Shown here: piece after piece, positions 55,593-63,866 of the stretch | Position numbering within the stretch: position 1 is the stretch's first letter | Layout of the letters: each line of letters starts with the position of its first letter | DNA from: Lachnoanaerobaculum sanguinis | GTDB taxonomy: Bacteria > Bacillota > Clostridia > Lachnospirales > Lachnospiraceae | Assembly (NCBI RefSeq): GCF_033242365.1 | Contig: NZ_BTHK01000006.1 | Location: 103,037-167,036, forward strand | Direction of reading: 5' to 3' | DNA: 64,000 nt | Program-made: the position numbers and the translations under genes | Notes under the pieces: generated by a model | What the model was told of the DNA's origin: nothing | Seen by the model: the letters and a program-made list of their open reading frames with translations, nothing else | Databases searched by the model: none

Positions 55593-56989
55593 AACTCTCT
55601 CTATATCTGAAATTTATTTTAGCTTATATAGTTTTCGGTATAGCAGGTTTTGTGGCAATAGCAACTATTTCCAGCCATTTGACCTATTCATATCTGGTCG
55701 ATTCCAGAAGTCAGACGCTTTATGATGAGGCTAATCTTATCGCCTCTACCTACTCTACCGTATATGAGGGGCAAAATATCTCTCTGGCGGAAAGCTATCC
55801 TCAGCTGAAAGCCGTAGCGACTTTCCTGAATGCAAAGATATGGGTAATGGACAGAAACGGCAAGATAATAGTGGATGCCGAAAATAAAAGAGTTTCGGAT
55901 AGTATATCGGATTTTGACCCTACCGCTACCGGTAACAAGTCCTATATGGTCGGAAATTACTTTAACTCATTTGATGAGGATTATCTTAGTGTTTCCGCAC
56001 CCATTACAGGTAATTTTCGTACCTACGGCTATGTAGTCATCCACCTCCCTATGGTAAATGTTACAAAGAGCCAGTACCATATTTTAAATATAGTTTATAT
56101 GACATCTTTGATAGTATTTTTACTTTCACTGATTATTTTAATAGTATTTCAGCGTATTGTTTACTCTCCGCTTAGGAAAATAACAAATGGAGCCAAAGCC
56201 TATGCCGAAGGGGATTTAAAGTATGAAATAAAAGTACATTCAAATGACGAGATGGGTTATCTTGCGGCGACATTAAACTATATGTCCGATAAACTTGATG
56301 ATACCGAAAATTATCAAAAAAAGTTTATTTCAAATGTATCTCATGATTTTCGCTCACCTTTAACATCTATAAAGGGCTATCTTGAGGCTATTTTGGACGG
56401 TACCATTCCTCCCGAGATGCAGGAAAAATACCTCACAAGAGTTATTGATGAGACAAACAGACTTACAAAGCTTACGGAAAGTATTCTTTCACTGGATTCG
56501 ATTGAAAGTGTTAAGCTGAATAAAACAAGCTTTGATATAAACAAGATGATCAGAGATACCGCAGGCAGCTTTGAAGTACAGTGTAACAGTAAGAATATTA
56601 CAATAGAGCTGATATTTTCCAATGTCTCCCAATATGTTATAGGTGACTATACAAAGATACAGCAGGTACTTTATAATCTTATTGATAATGCCATAAAATT
56701 TTCCTCTCAAAACTCTTCCATCATTGTACAGACCAGTTTAAAAAAGGAGAAAATTTTTATTTCAGTTAAGGACACCGGAATAGGTATTGCTAAGAATGAG
56801 CAGTCCAAGGTATTTGACAGATTCTATAAATCAGACCTCTCCAGAGGTAAGGATAAGAAGGGTACAGGTCTTGGACTTGCAATAGTAAAAGAAATATTGC
56901 AGACTCATGGCGAGAATATAGATGTTATAAGTACCGTAGGTGTAGGTACCGAGTTTATCTTCTCTTTACCTGCCGGCAAAGAAAATTAA
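55589..56989 (+). CDS. sensor histidine kinase (EnvZ/WalK-like)
   Basis: A 466-residue kinase. Two membrane segments near residues 7-30 and 170-192 flank an outer sensor domain. HAMP domain: YSPLRKITNGAKAYAEGDLK; then the H box FISNVSHDFRSPLTSIKGYL with the phospho-accepting histidine; N box QQVLYNLIDNAIKFS; G boxes DTGIGIAKNE and GTGLGLAIVKEIL. It is the partner of the overlapping response regulator. Confidence 0.93.
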   Translation: MKLSLYLKFILAYIVFGIAGFVAIATISSHLTYSYLVDSRSQTLYDEANLIASTYSTVYEGQNISLAESYPQLKAVATFLNAKIWVMDRNGKIIVDAENKRVSDSISDFDPTATGNKSYMVGNYFNSFDEDYLSVSAPITGNFRTYGYVVIHLPMVNVTKSQYHILNIVYMTSLIVFLLSLIILIVFQRIVYSPLRKITNGAKAYAEGDLKYEIKVHSNDEMGYLAATLNYMSDKLDDTENYQKKFISNVSHDFRSPLTSIKGYLEAILDGTIPPEMQEKYLTRVIDETNRLTKLTESILSLDSIESVKLNKTSFDINKMIRDTAGSFEVQCNSKNITIELIFSNVSQYVIGDYTKIQQVLYNLIDNAIKFSSQNSSIIVQTSLKKEKIFISVKDTGIGIAKNEQSKVFDRFYKSDLSRGKDKKGTGLGLAIVKEILQTHGENIDVISTVGVGTEFIFSLPAGKEN

Positions 56990-57003
56990 TATTGGAATAT
57001 ATA

Positions 57004-57040
57004 AAAACGGACTTTTGCGAATAAACAAAAGCCCGTTTCT
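57004..57040. terminator. bidirectional terminator
   Basis: Stem AAACGGACTTTTG / CAAAAGCCCGTTT with a seven-base loop between convergent genes. Confidence 0.8.
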
Positions 57041-57044
57041 TGTA

Positions 57045-57956
57045 TTACTGTTCTTTTTTCAATTCTACTTTTTGATTTAACTCTGCAAAACTTGTAGCTA
57101 ATGATGCAAGTCCGCTAAGCTCTGTAGGTATGATGATCTTTGTTGATTTTCCGTCAGCTACCTTCTGGAATGCCTCAAGTCCCTTAAGTGTAAGTACCTT
57201 CTGGCTTGGATCCGCCTCTGAAAGCACTCTTAAAGACTCTGCCTGAGCCTTCTGGATTGCAAGTATAGCCTGTGCCTGTCCTTCCGCTTTCTTTATAGCT
57301 GTTTCCTTTTCAGCCTCCGCATTAAGTATTGCAGCCTGCTTATTACCCTCTGCTACAAGAATCGCACTTTCCTTCTTAGCCTGAGCCTCAAGAATATTTG
57401 CTCTCTTCTCACGCTCGGCCTTCATCTCCTTCTCCATTGCAACTCTGATATCTTCAGGTGGCAAAATACTCTTTAACTCCACACGATTCACCTTGATACC
57501 CCATGGATCTGTAGCCTCATCAAGCTCGGATCTCATAGCTGTATTTATAGTATCTCTTGATGTAAGAGTCTGGTCTACAGTCATATCACCTATGATATTT
57601 CTAAGAGTAGTCGCTGTAAGATTCTCTATAGCTGATATAGGTCTCTCAACACCGTAAGTATAAAGCTTAGGATCGGTTATCTGGAAATATACTATCGTAT
57701 CTATCTGCATAGTAGCATTATCCTTTGTAATAACCGGCTGTGGAGGAAAATCCACCACCTGCTCTTTTAATGAAATAACCTTTGATATTTTATCAAAGAA
57801 AGGGTTGATAAAATGTAATCCTGAACGAAGTCCTTGTGAATACTTTCCAAGTCTCTCAACTACATATACTTTTGACTCAGGTACTATCTTTATTGCCTTT
57901 ACCGTAATCACGAATATAATAGCCAATAAAACAACAATAATTCCAACGCCTATCAT
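57045..57956 (-). CDS. SPFH domain (stomatin/QmcA-like) membrane protein
   Basis: A 303-residue protein: one N-terminal membrane segment (IGVGIIVVLLAIIFVITVKA), an SPFH/band-7 domain starting VPESKVYVVERLGKYSQGL, and a long coiled region rich in Ala/Glu (ILNAEAEKETAIKKAEGQAQ). The motif ENLTATTLRNIIGDMTVDQ is typical of the bacterial stomatin group. It lies 23 bases after an NfeD gene, the usual partner. Such pairs form membrane scaffolds; the exact role is unknown. Confidence 0.93.
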   Translation of the reverse strand: MIGVGIIVVLLAIIFVITVKAIKIVPESKVYVVERLGKYSQGLRSGLHFINPFFDKISKVISLKEQVVDFPPQPVITKDNATMQIDTIVYFQITDPKLYTYGVERPISAIENLTATTLRNIIGDMTVDQTLTSRDTINTAMRSELDEATDPWGIKVNRVELKSILPPEDIRVAMEKEMKAEREKRANILEAQAKKESAILVAEGNKQAAILNAEAEKETAIKKAEGQAQAILAIQKAQAESLRVLSEADPSQKVLTLKGLEAFQKVADGKSTKIIIPTELSGLASLATSFAELNQKVELKKEQ

Positions 57957-57979
57957 TTGTTATGTCTCCTTTAAATAAA

Positions 57980-58381
57980 TTAATTTCTGCCGATAATTAT
58001 CTTATTGCCTTCAAATTTATCAATGTTGGCAATATCTCCGGGCTTCAATTCCAAATTTGCAATTGCTGTCCATATGCCACCTTTAAATCTTACATCATAA
58101 ATATAATTATTATCTTCAACAGATGTAAGCTTCACTATCTTTACCTTCTCAGTATCCATACTCTCCTTACCCTTCATAAAGGATTTGAAAATACTTCTAA
58201 AGAAAGCTATAAAGATCAATGACAGTACACAGAATATGATGACTTGTATCTCAAGTGGTTTAACAAACAAAGATACCGGCATCATAATGAGTGCTGCAAG
58301 AGCCAGCCACACTGAAACCAGTCCGGGAATTATAATTTCTCCAATGGCAAATATAGCAAATAAAACTCCCCAATAAAACAT
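57980..58381 (-). CDS. NfeD family membrane protein (short form)
   Basis: A 133-residue protein with three to four membrane segments (FYWGVLFAIFAIGEIIIPGL at the start) and a C-terminal OB-fold that begins VKLTSVEDNNYIYDVRFKGG and ends GNKIIIGRN. This is the short NfeD type without the protease domain, always found with SPFH proteins. It comes first in the two-gene operon and follows GGAAGGAGG. Confidence 0.9.
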   Translation of the reverse strand: MFYWGVLFAIFAIGEIIIPGLVSVWLALAALIMMPVSLFVKPLEIQVIIFCVLSLIFIAFFRSIFKSFMKGKESMDTEKVKIVKLTSVEDNNYIYDVRFKGGIWTAIANLELKPGDIANIDKFEGNKIIIGRN

Positions 58382-58451
58382 ATTTCCTCCTTCCGCTTAT
58401 AAGTAGTTCTACCAAAGCATATTAGAGATATAACACTATATTATCGTTTTT

Positions 58452-58481
58452 ATTATAGCACAAATTATACTTATATGCTAA
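58452..58481 (-). promoter_or_regulatory. promoter of the nfeD-SPFH unit
   Basis: Minus strand -35 TTAGCA (58476-58481), 18 bases, consensus -10 TATAAT (58452-58457). An overlapping pair TTGTGC / TATAGT is also possible. Confidence 0.55.
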
Positions 58482-58507
58482 TAAAAACCTCAAGGATATC
58501 CTTGAGG
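58481..58507 (-). terminator. terminator of cell-wall-binding gene
   Basis: A perfect 20-base palindrome CCTCAAGGAT-ATCCTTGAGG (58488-58507) followed on the minus strand by TTTTTATT. Confidence 0.8.
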
Positions 58508-58527
58508 CTCTTATTTTATAATATAGA

Positions 58528-58902
58528 TTATCTAACCCACTTGCCGTTGCTGTCTACCCAGTATCCGTCAGGAGTTCTGGCATTATACCACATTGCTCCG
58601 TCAGCACCTACATAGTAAGAACTTCCCTGGTAGTTGATCCAAGCGTTTCTGTACATATAGCCCCAGTGATCAAAGTAATACCACTTACCGTTGTCCTTGA
58701 TCCAGCTGTCTGCTACATATGAAGTACCTGCATTAACGTTCAACATATAGTACCATCCATGCTCGTCTCTACGCCACTCACCTCTGTCTGCCGGCATACG
58801 CTCTAAAACTGCTGCCTGCGCTGTCACCGGGGGAACTACCGCACCGCCAAGACTGAATGTTGCAAATAAAATTGCTGCTGATTTGATTAAACCTTTTTTC
58901 AT
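58528..58902 (-). CDS. small secreted cell-wall-binding-repeat protein
   Basis: A 124-residue secreted protein. Signal peptide KGLIKSAAILFATFSLGGAV runs to about residue 30 with a cleavage site after AQA. The mature part is made of aromatic cell-wall/choline-binding-type repeats: GWYYMLNVNAG, GKWYYFDHWGYM, SSYYVGADGAMW, GYWVDSNGKWV. There is no catalytic domain. ATG 58902 is preferred because AAGGAGG is four bases away; the ATG at 58905 is too close. A 19-base palindrome lies in its leader. Confidence 0.8.
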   Translation of the reverse strand: MKKGLIKSAAILFATFSLGGAVVPPVTAQAAVLERMPADRGEWRRDEHGWYYMLNVNAGTSYVADSWIKDNGKWYYFDHWGYMYRNAWINYQGSSYYVGADGAMWYNARTPDGYWVDSNGKWVR

Positions 58903-58928
58903 CATTCCTCCTTCTCTCCTATACCATT

Positions 58929-58964
58929 GTTAATCTGACAGATTAACTGTCTTTATATAGTATA
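58929..58964 (-). promoter_or_regulatory. leader palindrome and -10 of the cell-wall-binding gene
   Basis: Perfect palindrome GTTAATCTG-A-CAGATTAAC (58929-58947), a few bases downstream of a minus-strand TATACT (58959-58964). No good -35 is visible. It could be an operator or a 5' hairpin protecting the mRNA. Confidence 0.5.
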
Positions 58965-59040
58965 AACCAATTTTGTATTTTATATCTTACATTGTGTTTA
59001 CAAAATATTTGCTAATTACATACATTATGTATAAGAATAT

Positions 59041-61446
59041 CTATTTACTCTTTAAAGCCGGAGTCCAATAGCTGTTATTGTATATATCTGTGAATTTATA
59101 AGTGATTTGATTGTCATCCTTCACAAGAACATAAGATACCTTTGGAGCAGTCTTTCCAACCACATACTCATCATCCAGTTTATAATCATCAAGATATGTA
59201 CCGTCATATCCGTAATAAGCATATATAAACTGTATTCTGTCTCCCTCAACTATATCCGTTATATTCTTTGCGATGGTTTCTGTTTGTGTATCTTTATAAT
59301 CTGTATTTGCTCCTGCCAGATATCCGTTAGGATGCTCGCCGTCAAATATAATTATCAGATTGGCTCTCTCACCGTTTAAAATAACAGGTACACGTCCTAT
59401 AGTAACCGTCTCATCTCCGTTTTGTGTAGTTGAAAGATGATAGTATGCAACAGGTTGCTGATCTATAGCAATCCATGCTCTTTGAGTATCTGCAAGCATA
59501 TCTCCGTTTTCATCAAACTCAAAGAAATTGTCAAGTCCCATATCTATATATCCGCTTCCCTGGTCCAAAAGCATACTCTCTTCTATACTTGATACCATAT
59601 TCCACTCATCCTCGGATAAATGAATCTTAGGTGTGGAATACTGATCTGTCCATTGAAACTTTGAAGCATCGAGTCTGTTTGATAAAACATAGTTTCTTAT
59701 TGTTTCATCAGACATATTTCTGTTTTGCAAAAAGCCTATACTTGAAGTATCAAGCCCTATATTTGCAAGGCTCTCTGATGATAAGCTTCCTGATATAAGA
59801 CTTGCTATCAAACTGTCAATATCTGCAGCTGAAAATGAACCTGAACTGTTTCCTTGATAGTTTCCTGTTAATGTATTTGCAGGGGTTGTTTCTCCTCCGC
59901 CTACAATCTGTCCACTCGCCTGTAATGTGGCAAACTGCTGTATCATCTTGGTGTACTCACTGTCCATACCTATGTCACCGTAAGTCTGAACCATTCTGTC
60001 AACCTTTGATAACTTCTTGTATGGGAAATAGATTGAAAGCCCATATGAGTTTGACATATTTGAAGATGTCCTGTTGTATTTTACAGCACCAAGTATTGAC
60101 TGTATTGTAGGGTCGTTTTCATTCTGCTCAAGATTATACACAAGGTTTACCAAATCTACCTGATCAATATTTGATGATTTTGCAAACTCTCTGCTTGCAG
60201 TTCTTGCATAAGATACTTTGCTGTATTCATTATTCTCTATATACGATGCGGTATCTCTTGCAAAGCTTGAAAGGCTGCTTGGAACTGTAGCCTTAAGCTC
60301 AGCCAAATCCACCAAAGAAAGAGTTGTAGACTGTCCCCTTGCACTTCTGTTACTCTCATCTATAAAATCATCCACTATCTTCTTTCCAAGATCAAGAGTG
60401 GAAATTGCGGTATTACTGCTAAGATTGCTCAGCCAATTGGTATAATACCATCCTGTTCCCGGCTCCGTCTCCTCGGATGCAATCAAATAATCCGCATAAT
60501 CTGAAAGTGCAAGTGCCGTCTCTGTAGTAGCCATCAGACAGGCATCAAATCCTATAAAGTCATACTTCATACCGGTTTGCGCAATAGCAGCTTTTATTTT
60601 TGCAAGATTCATTGATCCCGAGTTCGGATTTTTTTCATCATATCCATAACCTGTTACAGAACCGCCGCCGTGATCCCAGAAAATAAGCTGATATCTGTTA
60701 GCCGGAAAATTATTCTTACAATAGTCAATAAATCTAACCAATGTATTAGGATCTGTCATTGAAGGATTTGAATTGTCATCTGCAAGCTTATTCATTTTTC
60801 CGTCCGCTATCTGATAGATTTCATTGTTTGATGATGATACTACCGAGTTTTGCCAGGTATTTGTTCCTCCCGTATATACAAGCAGGTTAACATTACTTGA
60901 AATATTGGCCTTTGTCATCTCAATAAGATCTTTCGTAGCCATTCCGTGCTTAGTCTCAAGGTCTGTACCGCACATGTATACCATCACGGTTACACTGTCA
61001 CCGCCTGTAGGCCTGTAAAACTTCTCTCTGGCACTTTCATGCACTGAGGTATCCAGTTGTCCTCTATTATCGGTAACTCCGCTCCATGCACTTCCTACAC
61101 CGCTTATACTTGATGCCGCTGTGCTTCCGATTGATGAAGGCAAGGTCGGGATACTGATCATCGGTGTTGTTCCTGTACTTGTACTATTTGTACTATTTGT
61201 ACTATTTGTACTACTGCTTAATCCTCCGAGTATTGAACTTAATATATTGCTTTTATTACCTGTGACAATACTTATTATTACAAAAACTACAACTATCAAT
61301 AAGCTGAACGGCGAACGTCCTCCGCCTCCACCTCTTCCGGATGAATTCCTGTTTCCTCCACCGGAACCTCCCACAAACGATCCTCTACCCAAAACACTTC
61401 TACCTGTTCCGGTAACCTCTCTTCCATGTGATAACGGTCTACCCAT
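59041..61446 (-). CDS. clostripain-family (C11) cysteine protease, membrane-anchored
   Basis: An 801-residue protein. The N terminus is glycine/arginine/serine-rich and basic (residues 1 to about 45), followed by one membrane segment (FSLLIVVVFVIISIVTG), then a Ser/Thr/Asn linker with three NST units. The C11 peptidase domain starts SVTVMVYMCGTDLETKHGM; catalytic His259 is in FWDHGGGS and Cys303 in GFDACLM. The long C-terminal part has no family I recognise. Clostripains cut after arginine in secreted or surface proteins. The unusual basic Gly-rich front end stays inside the cell. Confidence 0.88.
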   Translation of the reverse strand: MGRPLSHGREVTGTGRSVLGRGSFVGGSGGGNRNSSGRGGGGGRSPFSLLIVVVFVIISIVTGNKSNILSSILGGLSSSTNSTNSTNSTSTGTTPMISIPTLPSSIGSTAASSISGVGSAWSGVTDNRGQLDTSVHESAREKFYRPTGGDSVTVMVYMCGTDLETKHGMATKDLIEMTKANISSNVNLLVYTGGTNTWQNSVVSSSNNEIYQIADGKMNKLADDNSNPSMTDPNTLVRFIDYCKNNFPANRYQLIFWDHGGGSVTGYGYDEKNPNSGSMNLAKIKAAIAQTGMKYDFIGFDACLMATTETALALSDYADYLIASEETEPGTGWYYTNWLSNLSSNTAISTLDLGKKIVDDFIDESNRSARGQSTTLSLVDLAELKATVPSSLSSFARDTASYIENNEYSKVSYARTASREFAKSSNIDQVDLVNLVYNLEQNENDPTIQSILGAVKYNRTSSNMSNSYGLSIYFPYKKLSKVDRMVQTYGDIGMDSEYTKMIQQFATLQASGQIVGGGETTPANTLTGNYQGNSSGSFSAADIDSLIASLISGSLSSESLANIGLDTSSIGFLQNRNMSDETIRNYVLSNRLDASKFQWTDQYSTPKIHLSEDEWNMVSSIEESMLLDQGSGYIDMGLDNFFEFDENGDMLADTQRAWIAIDQQPVAYYHLSTTQNGDETVTIGRVPVILNGERANLIIIFDGEHPNGYLAGANTDYKDTQTETIAKNITDIVEGDRIQFIYAYYGYDGTYLDDYKLDDEYVVGKTAPKVSYVLVKDDNQITYKFTDIYNNSYWTPALKSK
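61181..61207. repeat. three tandem 9-base units in the protease linker
   Basis: GTACTATTT occurs three times in a row, encoding repeated Asn-Ser-Thr in the linker on the minus strand. Slippage would change linker length without a frameshift. Confidence 0.8.
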
Positions 61447-61497
61447 CTACTCTCCTCCTGTTTGTTATTTATGCCGACAATACTTTAAGCATAGTTT

Positions 61498-61526
61498 ATT
61501 CTAACAATAATCTCAGCATACCGCAA
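61498..61526 (-). promoter_or_regulatory. promoter of clostripain gene
   Basis: Minus strand -35 TTGCGG (61521-61526), 17 bases, -10 TAGAAT (61498-61503), about 50 bases before the ATG. Confidence 0.55.
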
Positions 61527-61546
61527 TAAATCATTACAAACAGTTA

Positions 61547-62344
61547 TTATTTTGCATCATATTTGCATATTACAAGCCTGTTATTCATAAGATATATGAT
61601 TGGAAGAAAGATTTTACCATACCATTTCATCTGCTTTGCTATTTGTTTTGTAAAGTTTATAAATCCGATTTGCTTCAGTTTAGGATTAAGTTCTATAATC
61701 TCTTTGCCGTTCGTAACTCCAAAATGATACTCGGACTTGGTTCGTTTTACAGCCTTATTCGTTTTTGCCTTATTCACAAGTCTTTTGGAAAGACAGTCCA
61801 GATGAAGTACAAAATGTTCAAAATTATCTGTAAGTATATTTAAAAACTCCTTCACCTGCTTAGGATAAAAATACATAATCATCCCCTCTGAAATAATCAA
61901 AAGCTTCTCTCCCTCTGTATCTATCTCCTTTGTCCATGACTTATCAAGGGCTGATTTTTCGATATTTTTTACTCTGTCATTTTCCTCAAAGAATTTTTTT
62001 CTTAAACTTATTATCTCCGGAAAATCTATATCATACCAATGTATTCTACCGTTATCTACACGGAAAAATCTTGTATCCAGCCCTGAACCAAGTGAAACTA
62101 TATGACAATCAGGGTATTTGTCTATAAACTTTTTCACCTCATCATCCATAACCTTGGCTCTCGCAATAATACCTAAAAGATTCACCTTTTCATTACTGAA
62201 AGAGCCAAAATCATAGTCAATCATATCCACCATTTCAGCCGACTTTTTATCCTTTAATATAGATTTTTCAGATTTGTAATCTCTTGCCCTTGCATCCAAA
62301 GTTATAAGCATAGTCTCCATAACACCTTCAAGTTTTATCTTCAT
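61547..62344 (-). CDS. SAM-dependent methyltransferase, LCM/PPM family
   Basis: A 265-residue class I methyltransferase of the leucine carboxyl methyltransferase-like group (COG3315). The SAM-binding motif is IVSLGSGLDTRFFR near residue 82, followed by the acidic WYDIDFPEII and the family block LLIISEGMIMYFYPKQVKEF. ATG 62344 is the start: the ATG at 62356 lies in the GGAGG site. Bacterial members methylate carboxyl or hydroxyl groups of small molecules; no partner enzymes lie nearby, so the substrate is unknown. Confidence 0.85.
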   Translation of the reverse strand: MKIKLEGVMETMLITLDARARDYKSEKSILKDKKSAEMVDMIDYDFGSFSNEKVNLLGIIARAKVMDDEVKKFIDKYPDCHIVSLGSGLDTRFFRVDNGRIHWYDIDFPEIISLRKKFFEENDRVKNIEKSALDKSWTKEIDTEGEKLLIISEGMIMYFYPKQVKEFLNILTDNFEHFVLHLDCLSKRLVNKAKTNKAVKRTKSEYHFGVTNGKEIIELNPKLKQIGFINFTKQIAKQMKWYGKIFLPIIYLMNNRLVICKYDAK

Positions 62345-62750
62345 AAAAGCCTCCATTTACCGCTATATCTGCGGTATAAAAATATATATATTCTGATTAT
62401 GTTAGTTCTTGCTAACTTAGGTTATATCATACTTCTGTTTTATAGAAAACTCAATAAATTTATCTTTTTAAGAATTGTAAAGAATTATATCTTTATAATT
62501 TGCCGATTCGCATTTTACTTTACATCTTTAAACCGTTAAATTTTTTGATTTTTTTTATTATTTTCACACATACAAGAGATTATAAAAATTGTTTTTTTCT
62601 TAGTACATGAATATTATTTAATTAAATGAGCATGTTTTTATTTACATTTACCAATATTATGTTTGGTAATTGACCTATTCTTTATTTGTGATAAAATAAT
62701 ATTCAACAAATATATTTGCAATATTATTTTTAATATTTTGGGAGGAATAT
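62345..62750. other. AT-rich divergent intergenic region
   Basis: This 406-base gap separates the methyltransferase (minus) and lipoprotein (plus) genes. It holds a small inverted repeat TACCGC / GCGGTA (62359-62377) in the methyltransferase leader, a long AT-rich stretch with no gene, and the lipoprotein promoter with its own inverted repeat. Confidence 0.6.
62648..62697 (+). promoter_or_regulatory. lipoprotein promoter with upstream inverted repeat
   Basis: -35 TTGACC (62670-62675), 16 bases, -10 TAAAAT (62692-62697). A perfect inverted repeat TTACCAA / TTGGTAA (62648-62654, 62663-62669) touches the -35. Confidence 0.6.
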
Positions 62751-63584
62751 ATGTATAAACTAAAAAAGATACCGTTACTGCTTTCAGTTTTATTACTGTC
62801 ATTACAAGGATGCTCAGGAAGTAAAGTTACTGCTTCAGATATGCAGGGGGAAAAGTTTTTTTATCAGATTTCAGATGCTTCTTATTCTACAGGTAAATAT
62901 ACTTTGGATGAACTTGCAGAACGTAGAAAAAACCCCTTATTTATTGATAATTTACAAAAGTTTAATGCGGAACTGAATTCAACAGATACTGTGGATTTTT
63001 ATAATATGAAACATGCATATGTTGATTTTATAGGTAAGTGGAATAAGCCGGAAGATTTGACATATGGCTATAAAGAAAAACTGGATTTAATAGATAAGAA
63101 GATGCTTGTCAATGAAAAACTTGAGTATATAACTCCGATAGATGCATTTATTCTAAATAAAAAAACAATGCAAAAACTTGGACTGGATTATTTATCAGAT
63201 CAGGATTTTATATATAATGGTGAGTTTCCCATGGTGCTTGGCTACGGCTTTAAAGAATATTATAATATCGGTGATACCATTCCTATAAGATATTCAGGAG
63301 AAAGATTTAACGGAAAGGTGGTAGGTTTTTATGATAAGGACTTGGTATTTGATGAATTTTCACATTGTGACAGTTATTCCACCGTTATAATTCCATATAT
63401 GGATAATCTTGAAAGCAAGGATGATTACGAAAACAAAGAGAGTTTTCTTAATGCTTATAAATCACTTAAAAATTTAGGCTATATCTATTTCCCAAATACT
63501 GTAGATTATGAAAAAAATAAAGATGCGGTGGAAAAAATAGCTCAAAAATATAATCTGGATTATACTGTACTGAGAGGTTATTAA
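62751..63584 (+). CDS. lipoprotein resembling the outer domain of MacB-type permeases
   Basis: A 277-residue lipoprotein with signal YKLKKIPLLLSVLLLSLQ and lipobox LQGC. The middle and C-terminal parts resemble the MacB periplasmic core domain: PMVLGYGFKEYYNIGDTIPI, then ERFNGKVVGFYDKDLV, then STVIIPYMD. Unlike true MacB/FtsX permeases it has no membrane helices after the signal, so the domain stands alone. No ABC genes lie within the window next to it. GGGAGGAAT precedes the ATG. The fold is inferred from the pattern; the function is unknown. Confidence 0.6.
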   Translation: MYKLKKIPLLLSVLLLSLQGCSGSKVTASDMQGEKFFYQISDASYSTGKYTLDELAERRKNPLFIDNLQKFNAELNSTDTVDFYNMKHAYVDFIGKWNKPEDLTYGYKEKLDLIDKKMLVNEKLEYITPIDAFILNKKTMQKLGLDYLSDQDFIYNGEFPMVLGYGFKEYYNIGDTIPIRYSGERFNGKVVGFYDKDLVFDEFSHCDSYSTVIIPYMDNLESKDDYENKESFLNAYKSLKNLGYIYFPNTVDYEKNKDAVEKIAQKYNLDYTVLRGY

Positions 63585-63602
63585 AATGATACTACAAGTT
63601 AG

Positions 63603-63640
63603 ATGTCGGCTTATAAAATTGGCCGACATATTTTATTTTT
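63603..63640 (+). terminator. terminator of lipoprotein gene
   Basis: Perfect stem ATGTCGGC / GCCGACAT with an 11-base loop followed by ATTTTATTTTT. Confidence 0.85.
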
Positions 63641-63664
63641 TAAATTATGATATGTATTCATTAA

Positions 63665-63691
63665 TTAAAAAAAGCCCTGAAAACAAGGCTT
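63665..63691 (-). terminator. terminator of the rRNA-tRNA operon
   Basis: Minus strand AAGCCTTG / CAGGGCTT with one wobble pair, a four-base loop and a run of seven T, 14 bases after the tRNA gene. Confidence 0.75.
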
Positions 63692-63704
63692 GTAAAATAA
63701 AAAG

Positions 63705-63777
63705 AGCGCGAGACGGGACTCGAACCCGCGACCCCGACCTTGGCAAGGTCGTACTCCACCAACTGAGCCACTCGCGC
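63705..63777 (-). tRNA. tRNA-Gly (anticodon GCC)
   Basis: A complete cloverleaf of 73 bases. The acceptor stem is GCGCGAG / CTCGCGC with discriminator U as usual for glycine. The anticodon arm is CGACC-TTGCCAA-GGTCG with anticodon GCC at 63742-63744. The T loop is GTTCGAGTC. CCA is not encoded. It lies about 90 bases after the 23S gene in the same direction and is followed by a terminator. Confidence 0.97.
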
Positions 63778-63866
63778 ATACACATATTCTATCACTAAAA
63801 TTAAAAATTGTAAAGATGTACCTTCAAAACTGCGTACCAAACTTAAAAAATAAATTCCTTATCCTT

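Noticed and set aside
61121..61504. 127-codon plus-strand frame rich in proline and leucine
   Set aside because: It is the antisense shadow of the glycine-rich start of the clostripain gene.
63586..63798. 70-codon plus-strand frame at the window end
   Set aside because: It runs through a terminator and antisense across the tRNA-Gly gene.
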